Positions 1-9,470 of a stretch of 64,000 nt of DNA are shown here, piece by piece. The position numbers and the translations under genes were made by a program. Within the stretch, counting starts at the first letter, position 1, and every line of letters begins with the position of its first letter. The notes under the pieces are model-generated. The model saw only the letters and a list, made by a program, of their open reading frames with translations. It was not told the origin of the DNA and made no database searches. This stretch comes from Zygnema circumcarinatum (Eukaryota; Streptophyta; Zygnematophyceae; Zygnematales; Zygnemataceae): the NCBI GenBank assembly GCA_037447605.1, contig CM074805.1:2771347-2835346 (forward strand), in the 5' to 3' direction.

Positions 1-409
1 CCCGAGTGCGCCTTGCTGGATGGTGTGCTGTTCCGTGGGCCGCCAACGCATGGCGCCGCCTTCTCTCAATCTCCGTTGGCAGCTCCTGGATTCCGTTGAT
101 CCGTGACACGGAAGAGGCATATGTCAAGTACAATTGAACTGACGCAAATCCGTCGAACGCAGCTCCGTTACGCTACAGCTACAACAGTAAGCCCGTGACG
201 GCTAGTACAGCTAGTACGGCTAGTACGGTTAGTACGAATTGTACGAATTATACGGATTGTACGGCTATTACGAAGTTACCGTACAAAAAAGTGGTTTCGG
301 CAAAATTGGTGCGAATTTATTGGTGACGCAAATGTTGAGGTGGAAAATATGACGGGGTCCTACTGTACCGCACATTTCCGTACAGTGCCGTACGCGGGAG
401 GCCATGCTA
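1..409. other. intergenic, GTAC-rich
   Basis: No gene seen. From about 195 the sequence is a run of short GTAC-containing words (gtacgg, gtacga, gtacag) at irregular spacing, continuing to about 395. The same words recur in other intergenic parts of the window. Confidence 0.6.
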
Positions 410-417
410 ATTGCTAA

Positions 418-1406
418 GGAGAATTCTACTGCACCCCCCTATTTTGGCTTTCGCACCCCCCTTTTGAAAATTTTGCCTGCCCGATTTGGTTATCGCCCTG
501 TTTTGAATATTTCGGGAGGGAATCTTTTTCCCGCTCCTCCCGTCCCCTCCCCTCCCCTCCCCTCCCCTGCCCTGCCCTGTCCGGCCTCGGCCCTCCCCTT
601 CCGCCCACACCCCTCCCCCCCCTCACTTCCCCTCCCTTGCCCTGCCCTCCCTTGCCCTCCCCTCCTCATTTTTTGGACATTCCACCCCCCCGTTTTCTCC
701 TTTTCCCTACTGACTTCCAACATTGTGCGACAAAAGAAAAGGGGATATGCATTGATCTCAAGATGGTGAGGCCATCAAATGAACATGGACGAAGTCAACA
801 TGGGAACCACAAGAAACGGGTCGCAAATGAACTAAGCGCAAAATAAAAAAACAAAGAGCAAAAACCTAACTAAACTAAGCCTAAGTGCAAAAACGCAGCC
901 CTAAACGCAGCCGCAAAAGTCACCAATGTGGGGCAACTGTTACTCTTTGTTTTCAGGTTAGGATTGTAGCCCCCCTAACTAAGGCAAGATTTTAAGTTGT
1001 GGTCTGGTTGCATGCAATTGGAACATTTTTTCCCCTCAGCGTCCTCAATGATGTCCTTCTCCTTGGAAAACGTTGCCCTGATCTCAAAAGGGCAATTTTT
1101 CAAGCTGCTGGAGGTATGCCTCCTCTTGCTACTCTCTTCCTGACCTCTATTCCCGTAGGTCCCCCTGCTGAAGCATTGCAGGTGGAGTCGCCGGCTGTCG
1201 CTATGCCTGCCGATCTTGATGTCAACTCCTTCGTGCCTGTAGTGCTCGGTGATGACTTGTACAAACAAGCTCATCGCGGGTCTCATACTCAGTTGTTGTT
1301 TCGCTCCCGAAATATTCAAAACGGGGGGGAGAACCAAAATGGGCAGGCAAAAATTTCAAGAGGGGGGTGCGAAAGCCAAAATGGGGGGGGTGCAGTAGAA
1401 TTCTCC
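418..1406. mobile_element. TIR DNA transposon, nonautonomous (copy A)
   Basis: The element begins GGAGAATTCTACTGCACC and ends with its reverse complement; the inverted repeats run about 100 bp (about 418-525 and 1308-1406). It is flanked by a perfect 8-bp duplication ATTGCTAA (410-417 and 1407-1414). The minus strand between the ends encodes a fragment (within 975-1337) with ITEHYRHEGVDIKIGRHSD, a stretch ending CPFEIRA, and a CX2CX4HX4C zinc knuckle. This layout resembles the N-terminal FAR1/MuDR-type DNA-binding region seen in plant Mutator-like elements. No catalytic transposase region is visible, so it should depend on another element. A second copy lies at 32746-33259. An 8-bp duplication would also fit hAT elements; the MULE assignment rests on the protein fragment. 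Confidence 0.8.
975..1310 (-). pseudogene. FAR1/MULE-type DNA-binding domain remnant with zinc knuckle
   Basis: Minus-strand reading frame inside the TIR element. The recognisable part starts near VQVITEHYRHEGVDIKIGRHSD, continues through a short basic stretch to NCPFEIRA, and ends with CSNCMQPDHNLKSC, a CX2CX4HX4C zinc knuckle. The order matches the start of transposase-associated DNA-binding domains in Mutator-like and FAR1-like proteins. There is no DDE catalytic core. A shorter homologous fragment, reading ETRDELVQVITEHNKHEG, lies in copy B near 33.0 kb. I read it as a captured or decayed piece of a transposase rather than a host gene. Confidence 0.55.
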
Positions 1407-1622
1407 ATTGCTAAAACGAGAGCATGTGCGCACCTTCAACGGGAAAGATGCAGCGCTGCCTGCCACTCAGGGACGGACACGTGCCAGGTGGCCGCCGCCC
1501 ATTCGTCATTAAAAACAGTTTGCACGGACTGGTCCGGTCCCTCGAAACTGAGCCCTGTGTCGTGCTACATGTAACATGTCCCATGGTTGCTCCGTAGCAC
1601 TCCCATGCTTCATCCCACGCAC

Positions 1623-1850
1623 ATGAGGCATGAGGTCATGATTAGGCCATGAGGTCATGATGCTATAAGGTCATGATGAAGCCATGATGCCATGAGGTCA
1701 TGATGAGGCCATGATACCATGAGGCCATGATTCCATGAGGTCGTGATGCCATGAGGTCATGATGAGGCCATGATGCCATGTGGCCATATGAGCCCTTGAG
1801 GCCATATGAGGCCATGGTGCCATGAGGCCATGAGGCTATATGTGGCCATG
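1623..1850. repeat. degenerate minisatellite (CATGAGGTCATGATGAGGC-like)
   Basis: About 225 bp of imperfect repeats built from CATGAGG, CATGATG and GGCCATGA words. Unit boundaries drift, so no single consensus length holds. No gene in the 1415-2044 interval. Confidence 0.8.
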
Positions 1851-2044
1851 AATGCCACGATGTCCATTTGGCATTCGGTCATCGCACGCTCGGGGACCCG
1901 GGCTCCGGCTGGAAAAGAAAGAAGAAACCACGAGGGAAGCGAAGGGGGCATGCGTCAGCAGGAAATTAGGGTTTCCTGCAGGCCGCCTTTCTGCTCGCCA
2001 CGTGGCCTCTCTGAGTCGGAGCGAGGCACTGCTGGGGCCTCGTC

Positions 2045-3555
2045 ATGGCCTTGACCGCGGCCGCGAGTCGTCCCTGCAGCGTCTCGTACGGCTGCTCGCA
2101 GCAGCCATGGCCTGAGGGGCCGTGTGTTGTCAAGGTGAGGACGTTTTCTGGCCGACAGATTTTAGGGTTAGAGTTATGCGCCGTGGGTAGGATAGGGCCG
2201 GGGAGAAGACCAACGAAGCGTGGCGAGAAGGCGGGTGTTCGCGTTCGCGCCATGGCGGGAGGAGAGGAGGTGAGCGTGTCCGGGGCGGCGGGAAGGGGAC
2301 CTCTGTGACCGCGAAAGATTTCAGCACTTAAGAGTTTCTATTGAGCTTGGCCTGCAGGTTCTTTTGGGGTTTAGGGTTTCTTGTGTTCTTGTCGAGATTG
2401 AAGATGCTCTACAAACTCCACATAGCTGAAAAAACAGCCAATCAACGGAGTTGAAGTTCAAAGCTGGGTCCAGCTGGCCGGCTCCCTCCCTTTTGTTTTT
2501 GGTTGGGGTTACAGAAAGATGAGAAGTAATCGAATGAATCCATTTGTGATGGTTGAGCTTCGTATGATGAGCAGAAGTTTGAGGACGAGGCACAGAGTGC
2601 GAGGGACGAGCGGCGGGCGATTGAGGCACTCGAGTCTTTAGGGCGAGGACGGAAGTCTAAGAAGTAAGGAAAAGAACTCATGTCCTTTTCCTTGTACGTT
2701 ATCCCGCGGCATTCTGCTGCCATACATGCAGTCGTTCTCAATGTTCTTGAGCTGATAGACGTTGTGTCATCCTCTAAATTGGACACGCTATCTGCTGTCT
2801 AGATTAAGCTTAACTTCCAGCTTGCCTTAGCCTTTCTGTGCAATAAGCACTTCGTGCATTTGTGGTTCCATGCCAGTGATAGCTTGAATTATTTTTCCCG
2901 TTAAACATCTCGTCAGCCTATTACGGGGTCGGTCCAGCTGCACGTTCTCGTTTTGCACGTTGAGCTGCTCAGCTGGCTAAAACAGGTCGCTCCATTCACA
3001 AGCTTGAAATTTCCACATTTTGCACTGTCCTCAGTTTGTTTCCAGTCAGTGCTGTCCCCAATTTTGCTTGAAGTTGAGTTGAGATTTTAGTTATTCAGCA
3101 TTAACTATGACTATGACAAAATATAGGATATCTGTTTTTATACAAAATGCAAGAAGTATGCATGCACTAATGACGGGCCTAGAGTCAATCCTGTTTTCGG
3201 GATTCGTACGCGCCAATACAAGAGTTCGTGACGCTGGCGATGGTGCTTATGTAGAATGTGGGTTTCACTGGTTTGGGAACGAAACAGGCAGGACTATGAT
3301 TCAGACGAAGAAGAGGAGGAGGACTACTATGATGAGAGACCCAAAAAGAAGAAGTCGTGGGAGGAAATGTCAGGGTCGGAGAAGCTGTACGAGGCGTGGT
3401 TGGGGGAACGGGGGGGGCTGTACTGGCTCAACGAGCTCGCTTGGGTGGCCATCCTCCTCATCGGGTTCCTGTGGGTTGTGTTCCGGTTTGTGGGTCCAAA
3501 CCTCGGCCTGTATGAACTGGAGAGCCCGTTGTTGCCTCCAACTGAAGCTTTTTAG
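2045..3555 (+). CDS. small acidic single-pass membrane protein (3 exons)
   Basis: Proposed exons are 2045-2134, 2575-2663 and 3288-3555, with donors GTGAGG and GTAAGG and phases 0 and 2 that close to a 148-residue protein. Residues 1-30 are Ala/Ser-rich with few acidic residues and could be an organelle transit peptide (inference). Exon 2 gives a charged helical stretch (ARDERRAIEALESLGRGR). Exon 3 gives a very acidic tract (DYDSDEEEEEDYYDE), a basic patch PKKKK, the segment YEAWLGERGGLYWLNELAW, one membrane span (about WVAILLIGFLWVVFRFVG) and a short C-terminal tail. I do not recognise the family by name, so no function is given. The splice fit and the shift from acidic tract to hydrophobic span support a real gene. 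The first exon is the least certain part. Confidence 0.6.
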
Positions 3556-3953
3556 GAAGGAGTTTTTTTTACCTCTTTCAGGTAGCCTTATTAAAAGTGA
3601 ACTGGATGTTGACGGGTTGGCGGTTTTCGTTTTAACAATTTCATTGTACTCTTTTATTATTTTCTTCTCACATATTTTCACTGCGCCGATCGGATTAAAC
3701 TGTTTTCCTTGTTTTTATGACAGTCAACATATTTGTCTGTGAATCGATATGTAGCATACATCCTCCAGTGCCCAGACCGCCATGAGTCATGGCGAGCCAT
3801 CGTCGCATGTCTGTGGACACATGATTGTCGCATCATGCATCCCATACATACCATCTCGCCGAGTCGCTGCTCCCACGGCCCCACCGGACCTGTGCCGCCG
3901 ACCGTAAAACCGCACAGGTTGAGAAATTGAGAAAAATTCTAATCCTCAATCTT
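3556..3953. other. intergenic, nothing recognised
   Basis: 3' flank of the small membrane-protein gene. AT-rich to about 3720, then unique-looking sequence. No gene or repeat seen. Confidence 0.5.
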
Positions 3954-4170
3954 ATTAGGGGGAGTCAGACCTTGACCATCGCCCGCGGAATTGCAAGATT
4001 TCGACCGCGGAAAGGTATTGATTTCGATTTCCGAATTCGGTTCGGAAACCACGGCTCCCCCCGAACCTGTCTGTCACGTCGTACGGCGGAATAGGCTACA
4101 AAAATGCCCCCAAATTTCAGAATTCCGCGCTCCGAAACGGGGGGCCTCTGGAGGCCCCCCGTTTCGAAAT
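3954..4170. mobile_element. MITE-like terminus (TAGGGGGAGTCAGAC family)
   Basis: Starts TAGGGGGAGTCAGACCTTG, which resembles both ends of the complete MITE at 8567-8742, and shares further short blocks with it (TTGATTTC, the CGAACCTGTC region). A matching right terminus is not visible nearby, so this is either a half element or the left end of the large inverted-repeat block that closes near 8742. It ends at the hairpin 4134-4165. Confidence 0.5.
4134..4165. repeat. perfect 15-bp-arm palindrome
   Basis: GAAACGGGGGGCCTC, then TG, then the exact reverse complement GAGGCCCCCCGTTTC. It would form a very stable hairpin or cruciform. Confidence 0.9.
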
Positions 4171-4399
4171 TCCAGCTTTCCGCCGATGAGGAATCGTGCC
4201 CCGCCTTGTCGCCATGCGCGTCACGCACGTGCGAGCGCCTCTCTGCCGCCGCCCGGACGCCGCGACCCGCCGCCGCGCAAAGCAGCGTTTCCAGTGCTGG
4301 CGCAGGTTTAGGGTTTCGCTTCCCCCAGCACCAGCGGCTTCTTTCCGGCAACTGTGAGCACCACGGGAGAGCGGTGAGCGAAGACGTCAAGGCGAAGAG

Positions 4400-5592
4400 G
4401 TACTCCCTCTCTATTCCCCTCTGTTGCTGTCTCCCTCGTCTCTCCCTCTCTGTTCCCCCCTTTCTCTCTCTCTTGCTATCTTCCTTTGTCACTCTCGCCC
4501 TCTTGTCTCTCCCACTTTCTCCCTGCCTGTGCCACTCTGCCCCTGCCTCCATCGGCCTGGCCCATGCCTCCCTTGTCTCCCTTGTTGCTCTTTCTCCTGC
4601 TGCTGCGCTGCTTTTCTCGCTGCTTCGTTTTCTGCTGCACCAGCTGCTTTTAGTGCTCCTTCTTTCTCTGCTTCTGCTGCTGCTACTGCTGTTTCTTTTT
4701 CAGCTGGTTTTGGTATTGTTGTGCTGTTGCTGCTGCTGCTGCTGCTGCTGTTACTGCTGCTGCTGTTGTTGCTGCTGCCGTCTTTTCTGCTGCTGCTGCT
4801 TTCTTTGCTGCTGCTGTTGCCACTGCTGGTGCTCCTACTTTTTTTGCTGCTTCTTGTCTGCTACTTCTGCTGCTTTTGCTTCTTTTTCTGCTACTGCTCT
4901 TTTTACTGCTTCTTTTTCTGTTGCTTTTTTGCGCTTCTTTTCCTGTTGCTGTTGCTATTGTTGTTCTGCTGCTGCTGCTGGTGCTCCTGCTTTCTTTGCT
5001 GCTTCTTGTCTGCTCCTGCTACTGCTTTTGCTTCTTTTTCTGCTACTGCTCCTTTTTACTGCTTCTTTTTCTGTTGCTTTTTTTGCTGCTTCTTTTCCTG
5101 TTGCTGTTGCTATTGTTGTTTTGCTGCTGTTGCTGCTGCTAATTTTTTTACTGCTTCTTTTTCTGTTGCTTTTAATGTTGCTTCAGTCTCTGCTGCTGCT
5201 GCTATTGTTGTTCTGTTGCTGCTAGTGCTGCTGGTGCTTTTTTTACTGCTTTTTTTTCTGATGTTTTTTTGCTGCTTCTTTTTCTGCTGTTGTTGTGTTG
5301 TTGTGTTGTTGTTGCTGCTGCTGCTATTGATATGCTGCTGGTGCTGCTGTTGTCCTTTCTGCTGCTGCTTCTGTTGCCGTTGCTTTTTTTGCTGCTGCTT
5401 GTTTTGCTACTGTTGCAGCATTCATTTTTTTTTTTGCTGCTGCATTCCTCTTCCGCATTGCCCTGTCGCTCTTGCCTTTGCCCCTTGCTGTGTTGTTCTT
5501 GCCTCTGTCTCCCTTGCCTGTCCTTGTGCTTCCCGTTCCTTATGCTTGTGTTGTGTGTATGATTGCATATAATTCCTCCCCCTCCCCATTAA
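4400..5592. repeat. CTG/TGC-rich low-complexity arm (left arm of inverted repeat)
   Basis: Starts as a polypyrimidine tract (4400-4560) and becomes a degenerate trinucleotide array of TGCTGCTGT-type words to about 5440. All three forward frames are open for long distances and would give Leu/Cys/Ser/Phe-only peptides, as expected of a codon-like repeat rather than a gene. The block around 4561-4620 (CATGCCTCCCTTGTCTCCC) recurs reverse-complemented near 8005-8050, so this tract is one arm of a large imperfect palindrome. Confidence 0.8.
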
Positions 5593-5662
5593 GTCAAAGT
5601 GGCGGATTGATTACGCAACTGTTGTAAAACAGTAATAAAGGGGTTCAAATCCCCTCTTTGAC
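5593..5662 (+). tRNA. tRNA-like gene copy 1 (Cys-like, anticodon position GTA)
   Basis: 70 nt folding as a cloverleaf: acceptor stem GTCAAAG/CTTTGAC with 7 perfect pairs, D stem GCG/CGC, and T arm AGGGG-TTCAAAT-CCCCT with a perfect 5-bp stem. The anticodon stem ACTGT/ACAGT leaves a 6-nt loop TGTAAA, one short of the normal seven; with four pairs the loop has eight. The expected T33-anticodon order would read T-GTA. The short loop makes normal function doubtful. Two reverse-strand copies read GCA at the same place. Confidence 0.45.
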
Positions 5663-6850
5663 CTGCACTGTTTATTCATTCTTCCATTTTTATTCATTTA
5701 TAGTTTTTGTGTTTGTGCTTCATGTCTTATATTTGTTGTTATTTTTCCTAGTTCTTTTTATTGCTTTTTGCCTTTTCCTTCAAAACTTACGTTTTACGTT
5801 TTACATCATATTTTGTTTTGAGCATATATAGGTAGTTTGCTAACAAAATTATGCCGGCACACTCAGGAAAACCCGTCTTCTTTGGTTTTTGGAAACCTTG
5901 GTGGTATTAGCAACCATTCAGGATAACCATGATCAAGTGCGGCAATGGGCTGTATTTGATGCCATCAATACAATTATAGAATCCCTTGTAACTGCGTGTG
6001 CTCAAAATCCAAAACGTCCGGACTTAGGAGAAACAAGTTGATAAAGGTGCAATTGATTCAACAACAATACAAAAAATATCATTAGAAAAAGAATGATCGA
6101 CGTGTGGGCTAAGGAGGGACAAAGTGGGCGGGGGTGGGAAGAAGAGGATCAACAAGAGAGAATGGAGAGGGTTGAGATCCACTAAAGAGGAGAGCGAGAG
6201 TGAGTCGGGAATAAGCCATAAGAGGGAGACAACAACAAGAAGATTGTAAGGAAGGGGCAAAGAACACAAGATGCTAAGATGTCACATACTAAGAGGGGGA
6301 AGGAGACACACGGGGTAGAACAGGAAGGGAAGTGACAGAAAAAAGAGAGGGCAAGATACAGCAAGGTAAGCGAACGAGAGATAAGAAGGGAGGGGACAGG
6401 AAAGGGGGGGGGGGGAAGATGGAAGAACAAGGCAGGGAAAAACAATGAATGGAGCGTGAGAGGGAGAGAGAGTGGGAGGGAGGGAGCAAGTGAGCACACG
6501 GATACAAACATGAGGAGAGATGGGCAAAAGAAAGGGTCGCAGGTGGCAAACTAGACGGACGTCTATATGAATAATCTTAACAGACAGGAAGACAGTCTGT
6601 CTGAAGACCAGCCGTTCAAATGGAGTTTCCAAACACCAAGCTGCGAAGAGAGTGAGAAACAAAAAACAAACGCACCAAGGCCAGCATACAGAGAGGAGGA
6701 AGCGGGTGAGGGATGGGGGGAATGCACAAATAACAAAAGTGAGAATGGGAGAAAGAGGGCACAAAGAGGGGGGAGGGGCAGAGAAAAAGCAAAAGCACAA
6801 ACACAAAAACTATAAATGAATAAAAATAGAAGAATGAATAAATCGTACAA
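5663..6850. other. no gene; AT-rich then purine-rich low complexity
   Basis: 5663-6060 is AT-rich unique-looking sequence; its first ~60 bp (TTTATTCATTCTTC) are shared with the flanks of the other tRNA-like copies. 6090-6790 is strongly purine-rich on the plus strand, including a G run at 6403-6415, giving meaningless Ser/Leu/Pro-rich reading frames on the minus strand. Confidence 0.6.
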
Positions 6851-6920
6851 GTCAAAGAGGGGATTTGAACCCCTTTATTACTGTTTTGCAACAGTTGCGT
6901 AACCAATCCGCCACTTCGAC
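6851..6920 (-). tRNA. tRNA-like gene copy 2 (tRNA-Cys-like, GCA)
   Basis: Reverse-strand copy of the element at 5593. Acceptor stem GTCGAAG/CTTTGAC (one G-T pair), D stem GCG/CGC with D loop GATTGGTTA that keeps the usual GG and A14/A21 positions, anticodon stem ACTGT/ACAGT with 6-nt loop TGCAAA, and a perfect T arm. With T33 and GCA it would decode Cys. About 60-70 bp of flank on each side is shared with copies 1 and 3, so a larger unit was duplicated. Confidence 0.5.
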
Positions 6921-7248
6921 ATAATGGGGAGGGGGAGGAATAACATTCAATCATACACAACACAAGCATAGGCAGAGGAACGGGCAGCAGAAGAAGAAGA
7001 AAAGGCAGCAGCAGCAGAAATAGCAAAAGCAGAAAAAGAAACAGCACAAAAAACTGCAACAGCATGAATAGCAGCAGAAACAGCAGCACAAAACAAAATA
7101 TGGTATACAAGGTATTCAAAGTTTTGAAAGAAACTCAGAAAACAAAAAAAAACANAACTAAGATAAATAACCACAAATATTTTACATCAAATGCACAAAC
7201 ACAAACACTATATATGAATCAAAATAAACAAATGAAAAAATAGTACGA

Positions 7249-7318
7249 GTAGAAGAGGGGATTTGAACCCCTTTATTACTGTTTTGCAACAGTTGCATAA
7301 CCAATTTGCCACTTCGAC
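7249..7318 (-). tRNA. tRNA-like gene copy 3 (tRNA-Cys-like, GCA)
   Basis: Third copy. Against copy 2 the D stem has changed from GCG/CGC to GCA/TGC, a compensated G-C to A-T change that keeps pairing. The acceptor stem (GTCGAAG/CTTCTAC) has one mismatch. T arm and 6-nt anticodon loop are unchanged. The compensated change hints that structure was kept for some time, while the acceptor mismatch points to decay. Confidence 0.45.
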
Positions 7319-8330
7319 TTAATGGGGAGGGGGAGGAATAACACACAGTCATACACGCAACAAAAGCATAAGCGAAGGAACAAGAGGCACAAGTAAAGGA
7401 AGGGAAGACTGAGGCAAAGGCAACATAGCAAGGGGCAAAGGCAAAGGATGTCGGGGCAGGGGCGAGGGAGGTAAAATACGGAACGTGGAATGCGGAATGC
7501 GGAATGATGAATGAAGCAACAATACAAATAAAACAAAACCTACAGCAGCATTAGCATAAAAGCAAAAGCAAAAAAAGCAGCAGCATAAAAAGCAACAGCA
7601 TCAGCAACAGCAGCAGCAACATCAACAGCAGGAGCAGGAGCTGGAGCTATAGTAGCAGTAACAGGATAAGAAGCGGCTGAAGCTGCAGCAGTAGCAACAG
7701 AAACAGCAGCAACAGCAGAAACAGCGGCAGCAACACAACAACAACAGCAAAAACAGGAGATGAAGAAGGAGGAAGCAACAAGAGCAGAAAAAGCAAGAGC
7801 AAAAAAAACAGCAGCAACATCAACAGTAGCAGCAGGATGAGAAGCGGCAGCAGCTAGAGCAGTAGCAGCAGAAACAGCAGCAACAACAGTAGCAGCGGCA
7901 GCAGCACAACACAACAACAACAGCAGAAACAGCAGATGAAGAAGAAGATGAGGCAACAGCAGCAGCAAAAAAACCAAAAGCAAAAAAAGCGGCAGCTTAA
8001 AAAGCAGGAGCAGTAGCAAAAAGAGCACCAAGGGAGACAAGGGAGGCATGAGCAAAGGCGAGGGAGGCAGGGGCAGGTGCAAGATCATAGGTGGCAGGGG
8101 CAAGGGAAAGGAAGGGAAAGGGAGGCAGAGGGAAGGGCAGAGGAGGCAGGTGCAGAAGCAAGGGCAAGGGAGGCAGGTGCAAGGGCACGGGAGGCAGGGG
8201 CAAGGGTAAGGGAGGCAGGGGCAAGGGCAAGGACTCACTGCTGCTCAAGTCCGCCGTCGTCCCTAAAAACCGATCGCGCTTTTGCCGTGGTCGACGGCAC
8301 ACCGCTCACCGTTCACCGTTCACTGGGGTG
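7319..8330. repeat. CAG/AGC-rich low-complexity arm (right arm of inverted repeat)
   Basis: Reverse-complement counterpart of the left arm: AGCAGCAAC-type words from about 7540 to 8010, then polypurine GGCAGGGGCAAGG-type repeats to about 8230. Flanks of the tRNA-like copies (CCTCCCCCTCCCCATTA on the tRNA strand) are shared with the left arm. Long reading frames here are Ala/Leu/Pro-only and not convincing as protein. Confidence 0.8.
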
Positions 8331-8566
8331 AGGCGAGAGGACGCTCTGCTCACTCCGCTGCAAGGATGGCTCGGGCGATGGCGAGGGAGGAGCCCTATAC
8401 CCTAAACCCGAGCTGATCTGAGCTCGCTGAGAGCGAGCAGACGGGCAGGCGGCGGACGCGAGGCGCCGCGGCGGGACGCCGCTCGCGCGGTGGTGACGCG
8501 CGTGGCGACAAAACGGAGGGCGGCGGGCGGCAGGCGGCGGAGGGAGCGCGGGGGGCCGAAAAGGGG

Positions 8567-8742
8567 GGAGTCAGACTTGGCCCGGAGATACGGAGGCAAA
8601 ATAATTGATCTCTGGAATTCGTGACGCCCGAGCCTGTCGAACGTCCACTTTTCGCGGAATTGGGCTGCCGTACAACGCGGAATTAGGGCCGGGGGCTTTC
8701 TGAATTGATTTGGCGCTGGTCTAAGTCTGACTCCCCCTATTG
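8567..8742. mobile_element. MITE with GGGGGAGTCAGACTT termini
   Basis: About 176 bp with inverted ends: GGGGGGAGTCAGACTTGGCC on the left and, on the other strand from the right, TAGGGGGAGTCAGACTTAGACC. No coding capacity. No clear target duplication was found. A related terminus is at 3954. Confidence 0.65.
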
Positions 8743-9074
8743 AACAGGGTTGAACTTTGAACACGCGAGGTCGAAACTTTTTCGATTTAAGAAAGCGAAA
8801 AGTCTTAATGAAAAAGTTCAAAGACTCAATTTTGTTCGGTCGCACGTGTGGACTCCAATTTTTGCCACTTTGGTTCCGTGAGATTCGAGGGATCTGCTCA
8901 ACCCAAGCGCCATTTTGCCCTACAGTATCCCCCCTAATATTTTCGCCATGGTTTCGGCAAATATTGGGCGAAAATCTTGGAATTTGCAAATATAAGGAAG
9001 TCCGTGTTAACAATAGGCGGGCGGTATTATGTTAGAGTTCGGCCTGCGGCCGTACTGTTTCTCTCTGTAACAGG
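8743..9074. other. intergenic, nothing recognised
   Basis: Between the MITE and the hAT-like element. A short imperfect inverted repeat (ATTTTCGCC ... GGGCGAAAAT) sits at about 8938-8975. No gene seen. Confidence 0.5.
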
Positions 9075-9470
9075 TAGGGATGGATTAATTACGACTATAC
9101 AATATATATTATATTATACAACTGTGACGACTAGATAACGGCTGATATATATTACTTTACAACGCCTTTACAACATGTACGGTGATACGAACGTACGACC
9201 GTACATGTCCCTGCCTCTCGGCGGCGAGCACGAGCACGAGAAGACAGAGTGAACCAGACGGACGCATTTCGCAACGCCAACGCCAAAACGACCTAATTTT
9301 GGTATGGTACGACCGCACGACCGTACGAGTACGGTCGTGCGGTCGTCAATTGTTCAAAACGAGTGGGTATAATATATGTAATAAAATGTTTTACTTTGTA
9401 ATATATTACTACTTTTAAACCCGTTGTAAAATATATAATGTATTCGGAATTTATAACGCGGGCCATCCCA
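9075..9470. mobile_element. hAT-like nonautonomous element (copy C)
   Basis: Left end TAGGGATGG and right end CCATCCCA resemble hAT-superfamily termini and the better-preserved copy at 31136-31528 (TAGGGATGGCCG ... CGGCCATCCCTA). The interior is AT-rich with tataatatata words and has a perfect palindrome near its middle (9309-9346). No coding region. A target duplication is not clear. Confidence 0.5.
9309..9346. repeat. perfect 18-bp-arm palindrome
   Basis: ACGACCGCACGACCGTAC, spacer GA, then its exact reverse complement. It lies close to the centre of the hAT-like element. Confidence 0.9.

Noticed and set aside
4104-5572. Two long overlapping open frames (over 370 codons) of Leu/Cys/Phe-rich protein
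   Set aside because: They are translations of the CTG-rich repeat and polypyrimidine tract; several frames are open at once and no domain or splice structure is present.
7540-8238. 232-codon minus-strand Ala/Leu/Pro-rich frame
   Set aside because: It lies wholly in the CAG-rich arm and mirrors the left arm; composition only.
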